DNA of 64,000 nt from Cohnella fermenti (GTDB lineage: Bacteria; Bacillota; Bacilli; Paenibacillales; Paenibacillaceae). The translations under genes and the position numbers were made by a program. The notes below the pieces were generated by a model. It saw only the letters and a program-made list of their open reading frames with translations. It was not told where the DNA came from and did no database searches. Positions 40,601 to 48,638 of this stretch are shown here, one piece after another; position 1 is the stretch's first letter; each line of letters starts with the position of its first letter. The stretch spans positions 62,001-126,000 of the forward strand of contig NZ_SSOB01000008.1 in NCBI RefSeq assembly GCF_004801405.1, written 5' to 3'.

Positions 40601-42892
40601 AGTACGACCAAGGTATATAATAATGTCGGCCGTTTGAAGTACGTCATTAACGGTACGAGCCCGACTGCAACGGCTACAGTGACTTATGAGTACTTCTCGG
40701 ATGGCAGCCAACAGACCGTAACGTATGCGAACACAACCAAGGAGTCGTATACGTACAAGACGAATGGTTTGCTGGACACACTCAAGAATTACAAGGGTTC
40801 AACCTTGCTGGACCAGTACGTCTATACGTACGACAATGCAGGCAACCAGAAGACGAAGACGGAGACGGTAAACGGCGTGGCCAAGGGAACCACCTCCTAT
40901 GCGTATGACGTACTGAACCGGCTGCAGATCGTCACAGAGCCGAGCGGCAAGAAGACCGAATACGCCTTCGACGGAGCGGGCAATCGGATCACCGAGCGAG
41001 TGACCGAGGGCAGCCAGTTTACGATTATTGATTACACCTACGACGAGCAGAATCGCCTTCTGGCGACCACGCAGGCGAGTCTCTCGGGAGAGACGGAGCG
41101 CGTCGACTATACGTATGACAACAACGGCAACATGATCAGCAAGTCGACGGAAGAACGCAAGAAGACGGACCCGATGAACCTGCCAGAACCGACATTCGGG
41201 ATCTTCGTCTACGGGCAGGTGACGGATAACCCGCGAATCGTGACGGTGCTCGAAGGTGTAGCCCGCTACGAATACGACGTCTTCAATCAATTGATTCGGG
41301 TGTCGACGGGCAACGGAGGGGCGAGTTACCAATACAACGGAGAAGGCCTGCGAGTTAGGAAAACAGGAAGCGACGGCGAGACGACCAACTACATGTATGA
41401 ATACGACAAGGTCGTGCTGGAGACGGACGGCAACGGGAAGCAAACCGCTCGCAACCTGTATGGGCTGAATCTCGCGACAAGAACGGTAGGAACGGCAACC
41501 TATAGCTACCTTTACAACGGACATGCGGACGTCACCTCTCTCACGGATGCGAGCGGAGTCGTGCAGAGCACCTATTCCTATGACGCATTCGGCAACATCG
41601 TCTCCCAGACGGGAACGATAAACAGCCCGTTCCGATACGCCGGCTACCAATACGACGACGAGAGCGATCTGTATTATCTCAATGCTCGTTATTACGATCC
41701 GAAGATTGCGAGATTCTTGAGCGAGGATACGTATCGGGGGCAGGCAAACGACCCGTTAAGCTTGAATATGTATACGTATGTGCATAATGAGCCGATGATG
41801 TATTGGGATCCGACGGGGCATGCAGAAGCGAATACAAATGCTACTGTGACGTTACGCACAATTGTTGAAGATGCATATGGAGGGCAGATCACAAAGTGGG
41901 ATAATCAAACGAAAACAGCCACAGTTAACATTAATGGTCAAGTATTCACCATTAAAGCGGATGGAGTAACAGCTGGAATCGTTAGTGGAAAGGTTATCAT
42001 TAATACAAATACTTTGGATCAATTGTATAATAGTAACCAGAACAATCAAACTACAATGCAAACTTCCGCAACGACAGAGACAATAAGCGCTAAAATTTAT
42101 AGTAACTATTTAAAAGGAAATATTATAGAAAGAACAGTAGCAAATGATTATAAGCCTACGCAAGAGATCGCGAAAATAATTAAAGAAGTAGTAGATGATA
42201 AGAACATTACCCTTAGTCAAGTTGAGTCAATTGTTACTGTATTGAAGTTCGCTCAGGCAGTTCAGAATAGTAGTATCTCTAGTATGACAACGGAACAGTA
42301 CACAGAAGCCATTCGTGCGAATACAGTTGATCCGTTTGCAGAAGCTTCATTAAATCTTTTGCCTATTGTTGGAAATGTCAAATCCATAGGTGATTTAATT
42401 TATGGAGAAGATATCGTAAATGGAGAAGTGCTTAGTACTACTGATAAATGGACTACAGCCGTATTTGTTATTATCCCTCAGCTTAGATTGCTGAGAAAGG
42501 GGAAAAAGATTGAAGAGGCTCTAGAGGAAGTTGTGCCAGGGTTGAGGGGGACGGGGAATTCTGGATCATTAAAAATGAATCTGCAATTGTTTGCAGAGGT
42601 TAACTTAGATGTGAAACCTCAAGCAAATAGCACCAAATTGCAAAATTTTATTAACAGTTTATACAAAGGGCAAGGAAATCCCAATCAAATTGGAAATGGT
42701 ACTACTATGGATTCCATACGGTATGAGGTACACACAGGTAATCCTGTGGAGGGGAAGTTTCACTCTCAAAAAGGCCAAGAATTTATGAATGGGATAAATA
42801 AACTAATAAGCAGCGGAACTTTAGACGCTCAAGACGAAGTAATAGCCAAAGCAATAGTTCAAGATATTGCCAACGCATTGGCAGGAAAGTAA
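34607..42892 (+). CDS. Subtilisin-RHS fusion polymorphic toxin
   Basis: 2761 residues. Signal peptide about 1-32; fervidolysin-like prodomain about 45-122 (QLLVKYKF to NPNVEYVQPNY); S8 subtilase about 130-445 with the triad D174 (VLDTGIE), H232 (HGTHVAG), S386 (GTSMAAP) and oxyanion N320; a DUF6531-like entry (GFVVNLSRTYNSRDD) near 510; dozens of YD repeats; RHS core ending RYYDPKIARFLSED and DPTGH near 2402; then a variable tip 2403-2761. The tip has a hydrophobic pre-toxin region, the motif MNLQLFAE, and a terminal domain with IGNGTTMDSIRYE and GKFHSQKG, seen in polymorphic toxins but of activity unknown to me. The immunity gene follows 10 bp later. Ribosome site CGGAGGATTC. Confidence 0.92.
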   Translation: MKRLGKSIQYVTLFSLLLTSVFSDLSITAKAAPASSNTKAEKTERHKTQLLVKYKFSADGASIEASVRTRLKLEKLEVKKRNPRSGTELLQIGSQDDLNSTIAELRKNPNVEYVQPNYMLYSTAIADARFEEQWGLSNSGQNVGQAGISGIDIGARAAWETTMGASSVMVGVLDTGIEIEHPDLSGNIYTNPNEVPDNGIDDDGNGYIDDVHGFDFINRDSSIYDSASDDKHGTHVAGIIAAQANTDGIRGVAPNVTVLPLKFISNGAGYTSDAIEAIEYAEKMGASIINMSFGGSDANPALEDAMAASGMLFVAAAGNNGDNSEVKPVYPASFDIPNLLSVTAIDNKGKLASFADYGESVDVAAPGVSILSTVPGSGYAFLSGTSMAAPFVAGIAALIKSMYADLTSSSIAERIKNGVQASSALAGKVGASGWVNAIGALEGQGASSNDNGSSSATGNSILSEGNDTLVVTLAVDVSSDLMEQIHYGEEGVNVATGNYGRTETDISVTSPGFVVNLSRTYNSRDDRTTSSMGRGWTFGFEGSVKDDTTSPTKFKVVRLPSGGAQVFVKNSDGTYTANDSHSTLVKQSDGTHVLTTADQYTYGFNTAGYLTWMQDRNGNKVTIASDAAGKVRSVMDTVGRKFIINYNAAGYITSIVDPIGRKVTYTYDSLNRLWKVNDPSGKDTRVYMYDNSNYLTAIKNGAGNLVESVLYSHSTGTDQHKVTRTIDENGHTVQYTYDSTNKMTKLKNIDGLLTVKWYDTAGYVVKSQDPEGRLTLVEYFTDSSSYNKYGEVKSVTDRYGNKTQYERDSNGNVTKLINPDGNSRAYVFDSKNNLISEQDETGRLTYYIYDASQTLLLKKVQPLNGTDAYSDKADQTRFAITQYQYYSEAEDAKLGHKAKKLLRSETDPEGGKTVYAYDSQGNATSVTDPDGNITTRSYNGVGWLTTQISAEGYRTEHEYDSIGHVVKTIGDEGETTFNEFNNDGQQTRQATPNQYKNNMEGTRWTYDTNGQVSTVTDALGYTTSYTYDVYGNVASVTQPNGSITLYQYDAMNRIKKKSFQSNAGSEAYTLETYAYTVLSNGNTQYSRSVYLNEKDIATTTVTYDVNGREVVKQQPDGTEATTSYYANGSVRSVTDARGNSSYYEYDGLNRVTGTWSPLDGGKYTYKGYTYDLAGRVILTSTGKDPVNAFSVPARNRTIWTSTVYQANGTIASTQSSDGAETIYTYDADNRLTREDHVASADETLTTEYVYNDLGKPLAVKKHVRAGDLDGNAFDDDTDTVLTTRYSYDLEGNLLSTVTPDGVESVMTYDALGRLTSTSKEGVDENGLTTIVRTSSTYDGQGHVLSSMDGRGNMTSYVYNAAGNLTKQVDSAGGVHLFAYDRASRKVAEVSPGNYKEGELLSKMSRTVYTYDIMGRTQAVTEYYAEKTLSASYAWMETEMARVTQAFKYDENGNVIKKLDGEGYLAGTGTTIDARIQSGYGTILSYNAANLLVTELDPVGAERGLKWTTKISYDGAGRQVSVTNANGVVFGNRLDDAGRTTEQTLQSGTAAPERVLHRYVYDAIGRKLNETDGNGNVTTYTYNAFNQTRTVVEQGDDSIPELTLVAQYDAMGRVTSQSNSASTMNRFAYDSYGRILSETESGLDGTDAIVMKDRYDANGNRRYHIDGNGYETEYRYDSLNRLTMTLTSVTDVAGNTTVRTDSQSYDANGNVIEKKDWLGNKQQFVYDARNRLIETKDAAGIVIEKLVYNANDSQLASYDALNRATSFAYDRNNRQVSLTDPAGNTTSQAYDNVGNQASETDGNGNITRYKYDEQGRLISVVNALGEITAYTYDLNGNKLTQRDGTGHVMTYEYNAVNKLVRTIYPGGRTGQEGSYTYDLSKVESMTYTVTGQLETRQDRNGNTTAYVYDAHDRLLSTTVTGPELTSDESERQIRYTYDKNGSQLSVTDSTGTTRRTYDSLGRVVSKSVPGIGTSKFQYDVTTGLTTGYYAEITTDAKNNSTTKVYNNVGRLKYVINGTSPTATATVTYEYFSDGSQQTVTYANTTKESYTYKTNGLLDTLKNYKGSTLLDQYVYTYDNAGNQKTKTETVNGVAKGTTSYAYDVLNRLQIVTEPSGKKTEYAFDGAGNRITERVTEGSQFTIIDYTYDEQNRLLATTQASLSGETERVDYTYDNNGNMISKSTEERKKTDPMNLPEPTFGIFVYGQVTDNPRIVTVLEGVARYEYDVFNQLIRVSTGNGGASYQYNGEGLRVRKTGSDGETTNYMYEYDKVVLETDGNGKQTARNLYGLNLATRTVGTATYSYLYNGHADVTSLTDASGVVQSTYSYDAFGNIVSQTGTINSPFRYAGYQYDDESDLYYLNARYYDPKIARFLSEDTYRGQANDPLSLNMYTYVHNEPMMYWDPTGHAEANTNATVTLRTIVEDAYGGQITKWDNQTKTATVNINGQVFTIKADGVTAGIVSGKVIINTNTLDQLYNSNQNNQTTMQTSATTETISAKIYSNYLKGNIIERTVANDYKPTQEIAKIIKEVVDDKNITLSQVESIVTVLKFAQAVQNSSISSMTTEQYTEAIRANTVDPFAEASLNLLPIVGNVKSIGDLIYGEDIVNGEVLSTTDKWTTAVFVIIPQLRLLRKGKKIEEALEEVVPGLRGTGNSGSLKMNLQLFAEVNLDVKPQANSTKLQNFINSLYKGQGNPNQIGNGTTMDSIRYEVHTGNPVEGKFHSQKGQEFMNGINKLISSGTLDAQDEVIAKAIVQDIANALAGK

Positions 42893-42901
42893 GGTGAGCA
42901 A

Positions 42902-43264
42902 ATGGATTACGAAGAATTAATTAATTATTTATTGATTCAATTTCCATCTTTGAAAGAAGAATATCTTGAAAATGAGCACATGCATGGACTGCCGCATTGT
43001 GTATACGAAACCATCTTAGTACCTGAAATAGAAGTATGGTGTAAAACAAAGAACGATAACAATCTTGTGAAGTTAAGTGATTTTCTTGAAGAACTACTTC
43101 TGTCAGATGATTCAAAAATTAAGGAGGTTGTAAATGTATCAGTATTAGAGCCCATTGTACTAGGTTCAAAAGATATTATTCCATATTTAAGTAGACATCT
43201 TCATGAGGTTTCCCAACAAGAGTTGGATTATTGGCAAAAAAGATACTCAATAAATGACAATTGA
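42902..43264 (+). CDS. Immunity protein for the RHS main tip (DUF7674-like)
   Basis: 120 residues, acidic, soluble. It follows the toxin tip by 9 nt with AAGGTGAG before the ATG. The pattern LEPIVLGSKDIIPYLSRHLHEV near the end resembles small immunity-like DUF7674 proteins. Position and composition support an immunity role against the preceding tip; the family call is tentative. Confidence 0.65.
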   Translation: MDYEELINYLLIQFPSLKEEYLENEHMHGLPHCVYETILVPEIEVWCKTKNDNNLVKLSDFLEELLLSDDSKIKEVVNVSVLEPIVLGSKDIIPYLSRHLHEVSQQELDYWQKRYSINDN

Positions 43265-43294
43265 AAATTGTCATATCGCTTGAGTTCCTATTTC

Positions 43295-43370
43295 GGTGGG
43301 TGGCTACCGGTGCCGAATGTCCCCATTATTGAACCAATAACACATTTAACCCATGTAATACCGTATATTG
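43295..43370 (+). repeat. Post-cassette intergenic repeat, copy 1
   Basis: About 75 bp, similar to 46488-46560: GTGGGT, CTACC, GTGCCGAATG, then CCAATAACACAT and TAACCCATGTAATACC. Both copies lie just downstream of an immunity gene. A short relic (CTACCCGGTGCAGAATG) also precedes cassette 3 at about 50093. Confidence 0.75.
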
Positions 43371-43443
43371 ATTTCGTCATTTCATTTGTACGCACATCGA
43401 TGTTTGAATTTTATAACCAAAATAACGTTATACCGATACAATA

Positions 43444-43489
43444 AACAGGTCTATTATGGTCAGATACTACCATGATTGACCTGTTTTTT
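43444..43489 (+). terminator. Terminator downstream of the main tip/immunity pair
   Basis: AACAGGTC (43444-43451) pairs with GACCTGTT (43478-43485); an inner ATGGT/ACCAT pairing lengthens the stem; six T follow (43484-43489). It would end transcription from the subtilisin-RHS gene before the silent cassettes. Confidence 0.85.
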
Positions 43490-43537
43490 GTTATCTTTGT
43501 TTTCTTCCGTTTTTTTCAGACCCCTTCGGATGGCAAC

Positions 43538-43797
43538 GTTAAGAATGGTACTTGGCCAGTGATTGCTAATCGGCAAATTGAGAATCTGAATGATATCTAT
43601 TTTTGGACAGAGGACGCAGGGGGGGATTCGTTACAGAAAAATAATGGAACAGAACAGTTCTAGGGGAGGCAATGGATATCCATATTTCTAAGGAGGAAAC
43701 ACTACATTATTCCCCTTATGGGATAGCCAATGAAAGTTCATTGCCGAAAATGTTGCAACGGATAGTTCAACGATTGGCGCTTGTATCCAGTGACTGA
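43538..43797 (+). pseudogene. Imm26 3' fragment
   Basis: The 3' half of the Imm26-like gene at 51528-52003, nearly identical in DNA. Its 5' half is missing and the frame is broken by a 7-G run (11 G in the other copy), a lost T and a TAG in place of TGG. With the following leader it forms a block of about 443 bp duplicated at 51743-52184, so a GIY-YIG/Imm26 cassette once preceded cassette 2. Confidence 0.85.
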
Positions 43798-43801
43798 TTG
43801 A

Positions 43802-43842
43802 AAAACCTTGACGGGCAGCATGCTCTTCAAGGTTTTCTTTCT
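43802..43842 (+). terminator. Cassette terminator, copy 1
   Basis: AAAACCTTGA (43802-43811) pairs with TCAAGGTTTT (43827-43836), followed by CTTTCTT. The same terminator, with changed loop, follows each immunity gene of the array (46450, 49966, 52007). Confidence 0.85.
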
Positions 43843-43933
43843 TGAGGGGGGTTACTCAGTTACCGGCTGTTTATGATCAAATAGAAATGGAGGGCTTGTC
43901 TCAGTACATTTTATGTATATCTGAAGGTGGGGG

Positions 43934-46009
43934 ATGGGGAACCGGCCTGCATCAAGGGCAACCTCCCCCTTGATGCAGGCGAGTCTCTCGGGAGAGACGG
44001 AGCGCGTCGACTATACGTATGACAACAACGGCAACATGATCAGCAAGTCGACGGAAGAACGCAAGAAGACGGACCCGATGAACCTGCCAGAACCGACATT
44101 CGGGATCTTCGTCTACGGGCAGGTGACGGATAACCCGCGAATTGTGACGGTGCTCGAAGGTGTAGCCCGCTACGAATACGACGTCTTCAATCAATTGATT
44201 CGGGTGTCGACGGGCAACGGAGGGGCGAGTTACCAATACAACGGAGAAGGCCTGCGAGTTAGGAAAACAGGAAGCGACGGCGAGACGACCAACTACATGT
44301 ACGAATACGACAAGGTCGTGCTGGAGACGGACGGCAACGGGAAGCAAACCGCTCGCAACCTGTATGGGCTGAATCTCGCGACAAGAACGGTAGGAACGGC
44401 AACCTATAGCTACCTTTACAACGGACATGCGGACGTCACCTCTCTCACGGATGCGAGCGGCGTTGTGCAGAGCACCTATTCCTATGACGCATTCGGCAAC
44501 ATCGTCTCCCAGACGGGAACGATAAACAGCCCGTTCCGATACGCCGGCTACCAATACGACGACGAGAGCGATCTGTATTATCTCAACGCTCGTTATTACG
44601 ATCCGAAGATTGCGAGATTCTTGAGCGAGGATACGTTTAGAGGGCAGGCGAATTATCCGCTCAGTCTGAATTTGTATACGTATGTGCATAACGAACCGAT
44701 TAAATATTTGGATCCGACGGGTCATCTCATTGCGAGCGACTCCAAATTAAGCGCGGATGCTCAAGCACAAATCATTGCCCTGACCAGTGCGTATTATGCA
44801 GCTACGACCAAATCCGAGAGAGATGCGATTGCAGCAAAGGCGGAGGCTGTTCGCAAAAACGACAAGAATACATTTACTGCAATTACAGTGGAAATGTCCA
44901 GTCAAGTCCAAACGATTATTAATACGGCTACAAGTACGTTGGCGAGTATGACTTATTTGACCGCAAGTAGCTGGAGTAATCTGATTCGGAGCCATAACGT
45001 GACTTCTTCAAGTGTATCATTCGGGGTCAGCCGCGCAACGACAACGACATTCGGCAAGACAGACATCAACGTTACAACGAACAATATTTATTTTAAAACA
45101 GCGACAGCAACGACGAGTCGAAGTTACACGAACCACCTAACGACAGCGGAGGAGGCTTTTGTAAACAATATTCAAAGAGGAGTAGGCGGCACAGTCAACG
45201 TAGAGCAAGCGGTAACGTTACTAAGCTTGCTGGAACAGAATAAGGATAATGAGGCTAATCAGTATATCCTATGGCAGTATTCCAGCGGCAAAGGCGTAAA
45301 CTCTTCAGAGACCAAGTTGTTGATCAACGGAGTAATCGCCAGCGGGCACAATACGGGTTCGAGTCTGAACAAGCTGTATACGACAGTGACCGGCCAGAAG
45401 GAGAGCAACTCCTTTGACAATTATTTAGGTCTTTTAACAAGTGCGAAGAATGGCGATAATATTGATGTAATCAATGCCGTGATGGCCCGCGAATATTTGA
45501 TGTATCAGATTGATTTGAAGAACGCCCAGACTTCACAACTGTGGAGTATTGTTGAATCAAACATGGAACTCGGAATAGCAGGCGCGGCGAACTTCGCAGG
45601 TAGATTTGCCAAGTTGAGATTTGCTATGCCTAAGGGTGCGGGTAATGGAGGTAGAAATCTCTTCAACTCTACAAATCCTAAAGATTTCCTTGATGAAGCG
45701 TTGGAACAGCAGGGATTGACGAGTATACCTAATGGACTTAAGCATCCTTGGACAGCTAATGGTTATGTTTACGAGGTAAGGATACATCCTGGCAATAGTC
45801 AACACACCAATGCTGGGAGTATTTATAGGGTCTCAAGAAAATCAGTTCCGAATTCTGACCCTAAAGTTCAAGGAAGTGGTACTGAATATTTAGGAACTGA
45901 TGGTAAGTGGTATAAGGAAAGTGAACTGAAAGAGTTCTTTAAGGATGGTACGAAAAATCCTAATTTTAACGCTACTGGTGCAAAAAATACACACATAGAT
46001 TTACCATAG
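43934..46009 (+). CDS. Silent RHS tip cassette 2 (Ntox30-like toxin)
   Basis: Open frame of 691 codons, no signal peptide or protease. Residues 15-236 repeat the C-terminal RHS core of the full-length protein almost exactly, ending at DPTGH (about 262); a new tip follows. The last about 110 residues (GLKHPWTANGYVYEVRIHPG to NTHIDLP) look like an Ntox30-type polymorphic toxin domain, a predicted RNase; tentative. The ATG at 43934 is followed at once by a 13-bp hairpin, so translation is probably poor. Best read as a stored tip that becomes active after recombination into the main gene. Confidence 0.75.
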   Translation: MGNRPASRATSPLMQASLSGETERVDYTYDNNGNMISKSTEERKKTDPMNLPEPTFGIFVYGQVTDNPRIVTVLEGVARYEYDVFNQLIRVSTGNGGASYQYNGEGLRVRKTGSDGETTNYMYEYDKVVLETDGNGKQTARNLYGLNLATRTVGTATYSYLYNGHADVTSLTDASGVVQSTYSYDAFGNIVSQTGTINSPFRYAGYQYDDESDLYYLNARYYDPKIARFLSEDTFRGQANYPLSLNLYTYVHNEPIKYLDPTGHLIASDSKLSADAQAQIIALTSAYYAATTKSERDAIAAKAEAVRKNDKNTFTAITVEMSSQVQTIINTATSTLASMTYLTASSWSNLIRSHNVTSSSVSFGVSRATTTTFGKTDINVTTNNIYFKTATATTSRSYTNHLTTAEEAFVNNIQRGVGGTVNVEQAVTLLSLLEQNKDNEANQYILWQYSSGKGVNSSETKLLINGVIASGHNTGSSLNKLYTTVTGQKESNSFDNYLGLLTSAKNGDNIDVINAVMAREYLMYQIDLKNAQTSQLWSIVESNMELGIAGAANFAGRFAKLRFAMPKGAGNGGRNLFNSTNPKDFLDEALEQQGLTSIPNGLKHPWTANGYVYEVRIHPGNSQHTNAGSIYRVSRKSVPNSDPKVQGSGTEYLGTDGKWYKESELKEFFKDGTKNPNFNATGAKNTHIDLP
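43946..43979 (+). repeat. Perfect 13-bp hairpin at the cassette 2 boundary
   Basis: CCTGCATCAAGGG (43946-43958), loop CAACCTCC, CCCTTGATGCAGG (43967-43979). Homology to the full-length RHS gene begins inside the right arm (GCAGGCGAG). Identical structure in cassette 4 at 52151-52184. There is no T-run, so it is not an ordinary terminator. Confidence 0.9.
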
Positions 46010-46021
46010 GAGATGATTCTT

Positions 46022-46429
46022 ATGTTTGTAATGAGTTTAGATGAGGTTAATATAGAAATTGACAAAATCAATACTTACTTAAGCCGATGTTTATGGATGG
46101 ATTTTGAGTTTTGCCGAATGAACGCAGGACAAGTTGTTTTATCAGGGAGCATAGACCAAAGCAGTAGTGAATATGCAATAGATATTGAGTTTGAACAACC
46201 GTATTTTGTTTCAACTTTGTTTTTATGGCATACTGATACGTCCAAAGTATTTATTGAGTTAGCAAATAATGATGAAGCAAATGAAATGAATCAAAGATAC
46301 AAGATAGAATTAGGGAATTACATTTTTAAAGTTAGCGTGGAGGATTTTGATAGCCCACCAATTATCGTGGCGGCAAAAAAAATATCATGTAAAATCCTAG
46401 ATGAAGATCCTTTTCCACAACAGAAATAG
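46022..46429 (+). CDS. Immunity protein of cassette 2, unknown family
   Basis: About 135 residues from ATG 46022, chosen because TAGGAG lies 9 nt before it (ATG 46013 is too close). Acidic, soluble, no recognised motif. It starts 12 nt after the toxin frame ends and is followed by the common cassette terminator, the usual place of an immunity gene. Confidence 0.65.
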   Translation: MFVMSLDEVNIEIDKINTYLSRCLWMDFEFCRMNAGQVVLSGSIDQSSSEYAIDIEFEQPYFVSTLFLWHTDTSKVFIELANNDEANEMNQRYKIELGNYIFKVSVEDFDSPPIIVAAKKISCKILDEDPFPQQK

Positions 46430-46449
46430 AACTACTTGAATAAGTCATG

Positions 46450-46487
46450 ACCTTGATTGGCTTCATGCCTTTCAAGGTTTCTTTTTT
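46450..46487 (+). terminator. Cassette terminator, copy 2
   Basis: ACCTTGA (46450-46456) with TCAAGGT (46472-46478), then TTTCTTTTTT. It lies 20 bp after the cassette 2 immunity stop. Confidence 0.85.
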
Positions 46488-46560
46488 GGTGGGTGCTACC
46501 CAGTGCCGAATGAAAACATCTTTCAACCAATAACACATCTAACCCATGTAATACCCGTAT
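46488..46560 (+). repeat. Post-cassette intergenic repeat, copy 2
   Basis: Matches 43295-43370 in GTGGGTGCTACC, GTGCCGAATG and CCAATAACACAT plus AACCCATGTAATACC. It starts right after the cassette terminator. Confidence 0.75.
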
Positions 46561-46653
46561 AACCTCAATTCCCCCGAAATTGTAACTATGGAGCAGTTGA
46601 GAAGTAAGCGTCAAATAGCCCCCACCTAGCGATGGGAGCGAGATCTGATTAGG

Positions 46654-48213
46654 CTATTCCTTAGATTTAGGCATCCGACACGCCTCTGGAAGCTGGTCGG
46701 ACCAAGGCATGAAGGGCTTAAGCACTTCGGGCGATAGCGGACCAGATAGCTGGGGCAACTGCTCGAAGAGATACTTCAAGTAGTTGTACGGATGCAATCC
46801 GTTCTCCTTTGCAGTCTCCAATACGCTGTAGATCGTCGCGCTCGCTTTCGCACCGCGAGGCGTATTGGCGAACATCCAATTCTTGCGCCCGATCACGAAC
46901 GGTTTGATCGACCGTTCACTCCGGTTGTTGTCGAGCTCCAGTCTCCCGTCCTCAAGGAACGCTGTCAGCTTCTCCCACTGGTTCAAGCTGTAGGTGATCG
47001 CCTGTCCTGTCAGACTCTTGGGCAAGGTACGAGACTGCTGCTGCTTCAGCCACGTTCGGTAGGCCTCCAACACGGGCGCGCTCTTCTCCTGTCGCTTCTC
47101 TCGGCGTTCCTCCGGTGTCAACGACGCAAGCTCACGTTCAATGGCATACAACTGGTTGCAATACGCCAGCCCCTGACCTGCGACACTTCCGAGCTTGCCC
47201 ATCTCCGGCGGCGCTCCTCTCAGCGCCTCGTCGAATTTCCGCCGCGCATGCGCCCAGCAACCGACGAGCTTCACCTTCGCTACCTTGTGATAACCGGAAT
47301 AGCCGTCTACCTGCAAGTAGCCTTTGAATCCGGACAGGAAGTTCCGAGGATGCTCGCCTCCGCGTGTTCGCTGGTACTCGTACAGAACCGCCGGCGAGAC
47401 GCCGCTTCCCGTCCGATAGAGCCACAGATACGATTGCGACTCGGCCGACTTGCCTGGTTCTCGAAGAACCTGCAGCGTCGTCTCATCCGCGTGTAGCACT
47501 TCTTGCCTCAGCAAATAGGATTTCATTGCTTCGTACAGAGGCGTCAACCAGAGCTCTGCTCCAACCATCATCCAGTTCGCCATGGTTTGACGAGAGAGGA
47601 TGTAGCCCAAACGCTCGAACTGCTTCTCTTGCCGATACAGCGGCAAACTCTCGACGTACTTCTGCACCATGACATGCGACAAGAGCGATGACGAAACCAT
47701 GGAACCGGGATGTACCGGCTTTGGCATGGATGCCGTCACGATTGGCGTTTGCAGCTCATGACGCTCGCAGTGGCGGCAAGCGTACACCTGCCGCACGTGC
47801 TTGACTACCTTGAATTGTGCTGGCACAATGGTAAGCTCATTCCGCGTCTCGGTCGACATCTCATGGAGCGAACCGCCGCAGCATTCGCAGATTCGTTTCT
47901 CTTCCGCTAGCTCGTACACGATGGTCTCGACCGGCAGGTTCGAGAAGTCTTCTTCTCGTTTGCCTGCCGTGCTCCGCCGCGTATAGGTGATGGTCTCTTG
48001 GGGCATTTCCTCGCTTGGTGGCGTCGCGAGCAACTCCGCCTCATTAAACAGATTGAGTTCCATCTGATCCGGGTTCGTCTGCTCGCTCGAAGCACCGAAT
48101 CGCTTGTGCTGCGCCAAACGGAACTGTTCTTCGTACCATTTGAGCTTGGCAGATAGTTCGGTTACTTGTTGTTGAAGAGATTCAATGGTAGGGGATTCCG
48201 CTCTATTTTCCAT
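46654..48213 (-). CDS. tnpC: IS66 transposase TnpC
   Basis: 519 residues, full length. N-terminal leucine-zipper-like coil (ESLQQQVTELSAKLKWYEEQF), helix-turn-helix, zinc-ribbon-like ICECCGGSLHEM and CRHCERHE, and the DDE core with VLHADETTLQVL, QVDGYSGYHKV, CWAHARRKF and LDNNRSERSIKPFVIGRKNW. The catalytic protein of the element; appears functional. Confidence 0.95.
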   Translation of the reverse strand: MENRAESPTIESLQQQVTELSAKLKWYEEQFRLAQHKRFGASSEQTNPDQMELNLFNEAELLATPPSEEMPQETITYTRRSTAGKREEDFSNLPVETIVYELAEEKRICECCGGSLHEMSTETRNELTIVPAQFKVVKHVRQVYACRHCERHELQTPIVTASMPKPVHPGSMVSSSLLSHVMVQKYVESLPLYRQEKQFERLGYILSRQTMANWMMVGAELWLTPLYEAMKSYLLRQEVLHADETTLQVLREPGKSAESQSYLWLYRTGSGVSPAVLYEYQRTRGGEHPRNFLSGFKGYLQVDGYSGYHKVAKVKLVGCWAHARRKFDEALRGAPPEMGKLGSVAGQGLAYCNQLYAIERELASLTPEERREKRQEKSAPVLEAYRTWLKQQQSRTLPKSLTGQAITYSLNQWEKLTAFLEDGRLELDNNRSERSIKPFVIGRKNWMFANTPRGAKASATIYSVLETAKENGLHPYNYLKYLFEQLPQLSGPLSPEVLKPFMPWSDQLPEACRMPKSKE

Positions 48214-48284
48214 ACGTCATTCTTTCGACAGAGGAAGGCTCAGACCTGTCGGAATCTGTGACGAAACAAGGAAGGAAGACCTTG

Positions 48285-48638
48285 CTAAATGACGGTCTCG
48301 GCGAGGACTTGCGGGTGAGCGTGGCGCTGACTGAGCGAAAGTCCGTCCAGCAGCCAGCGGAGCTCGCGAGTGGTGACCGTGACGGGGTCGCGGGAGTCCT
48401 TGGGCCACTGGAAGGTGCCACGCTCTAGTCTGCGGTAGAACAGCCAGAAGCCGTTATGCTCCCAATAGAGGATTTTCAACTTGTTCCGCTCGCGGTTGCA
48501 AAAAACAAACAGGCATGGAGAGAATGGATTCATCCCAAGTCCCTCTTGGACGAGAACCGAGAGTCCGTCGATGGATTTGCGCAGATCCGTGCTGCCGCAG
48601 GCCAGGTACACCTGGCGGGTGGTTAGTTCGCTCAGCAT
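48285..48638 (-). CDS. tnpB: IS66 accessory protein TnpB
   Basis: 117 residues with the family signature VYLACGSTDLRKSIDGLSVLV and LFVFCNRERNKLKILYWEHNGFWLFYRRLE. Required with TnpA for transposition in IS66 elements; its start overlaps the tnpA end. Confidence 0.95.
   Translation of the reverse strand: MLSELTTRQVYLACGSTDLRKSIDGLSVLVQEGLGMNPFSPCLFVFCNRERNKLKILYWEHNGFWLFYRRLERGTFQWPKDSRDPVTVTTRELRWLLDGLSLSQRHAHPQVLAETVI

Noticed and set aside
43472-43663. Small hydrophobic gene
   Set aside because: The start lies inside the terminator at 43444-43489 and the rest is the Imm26 fragment; a chance fusion frame.
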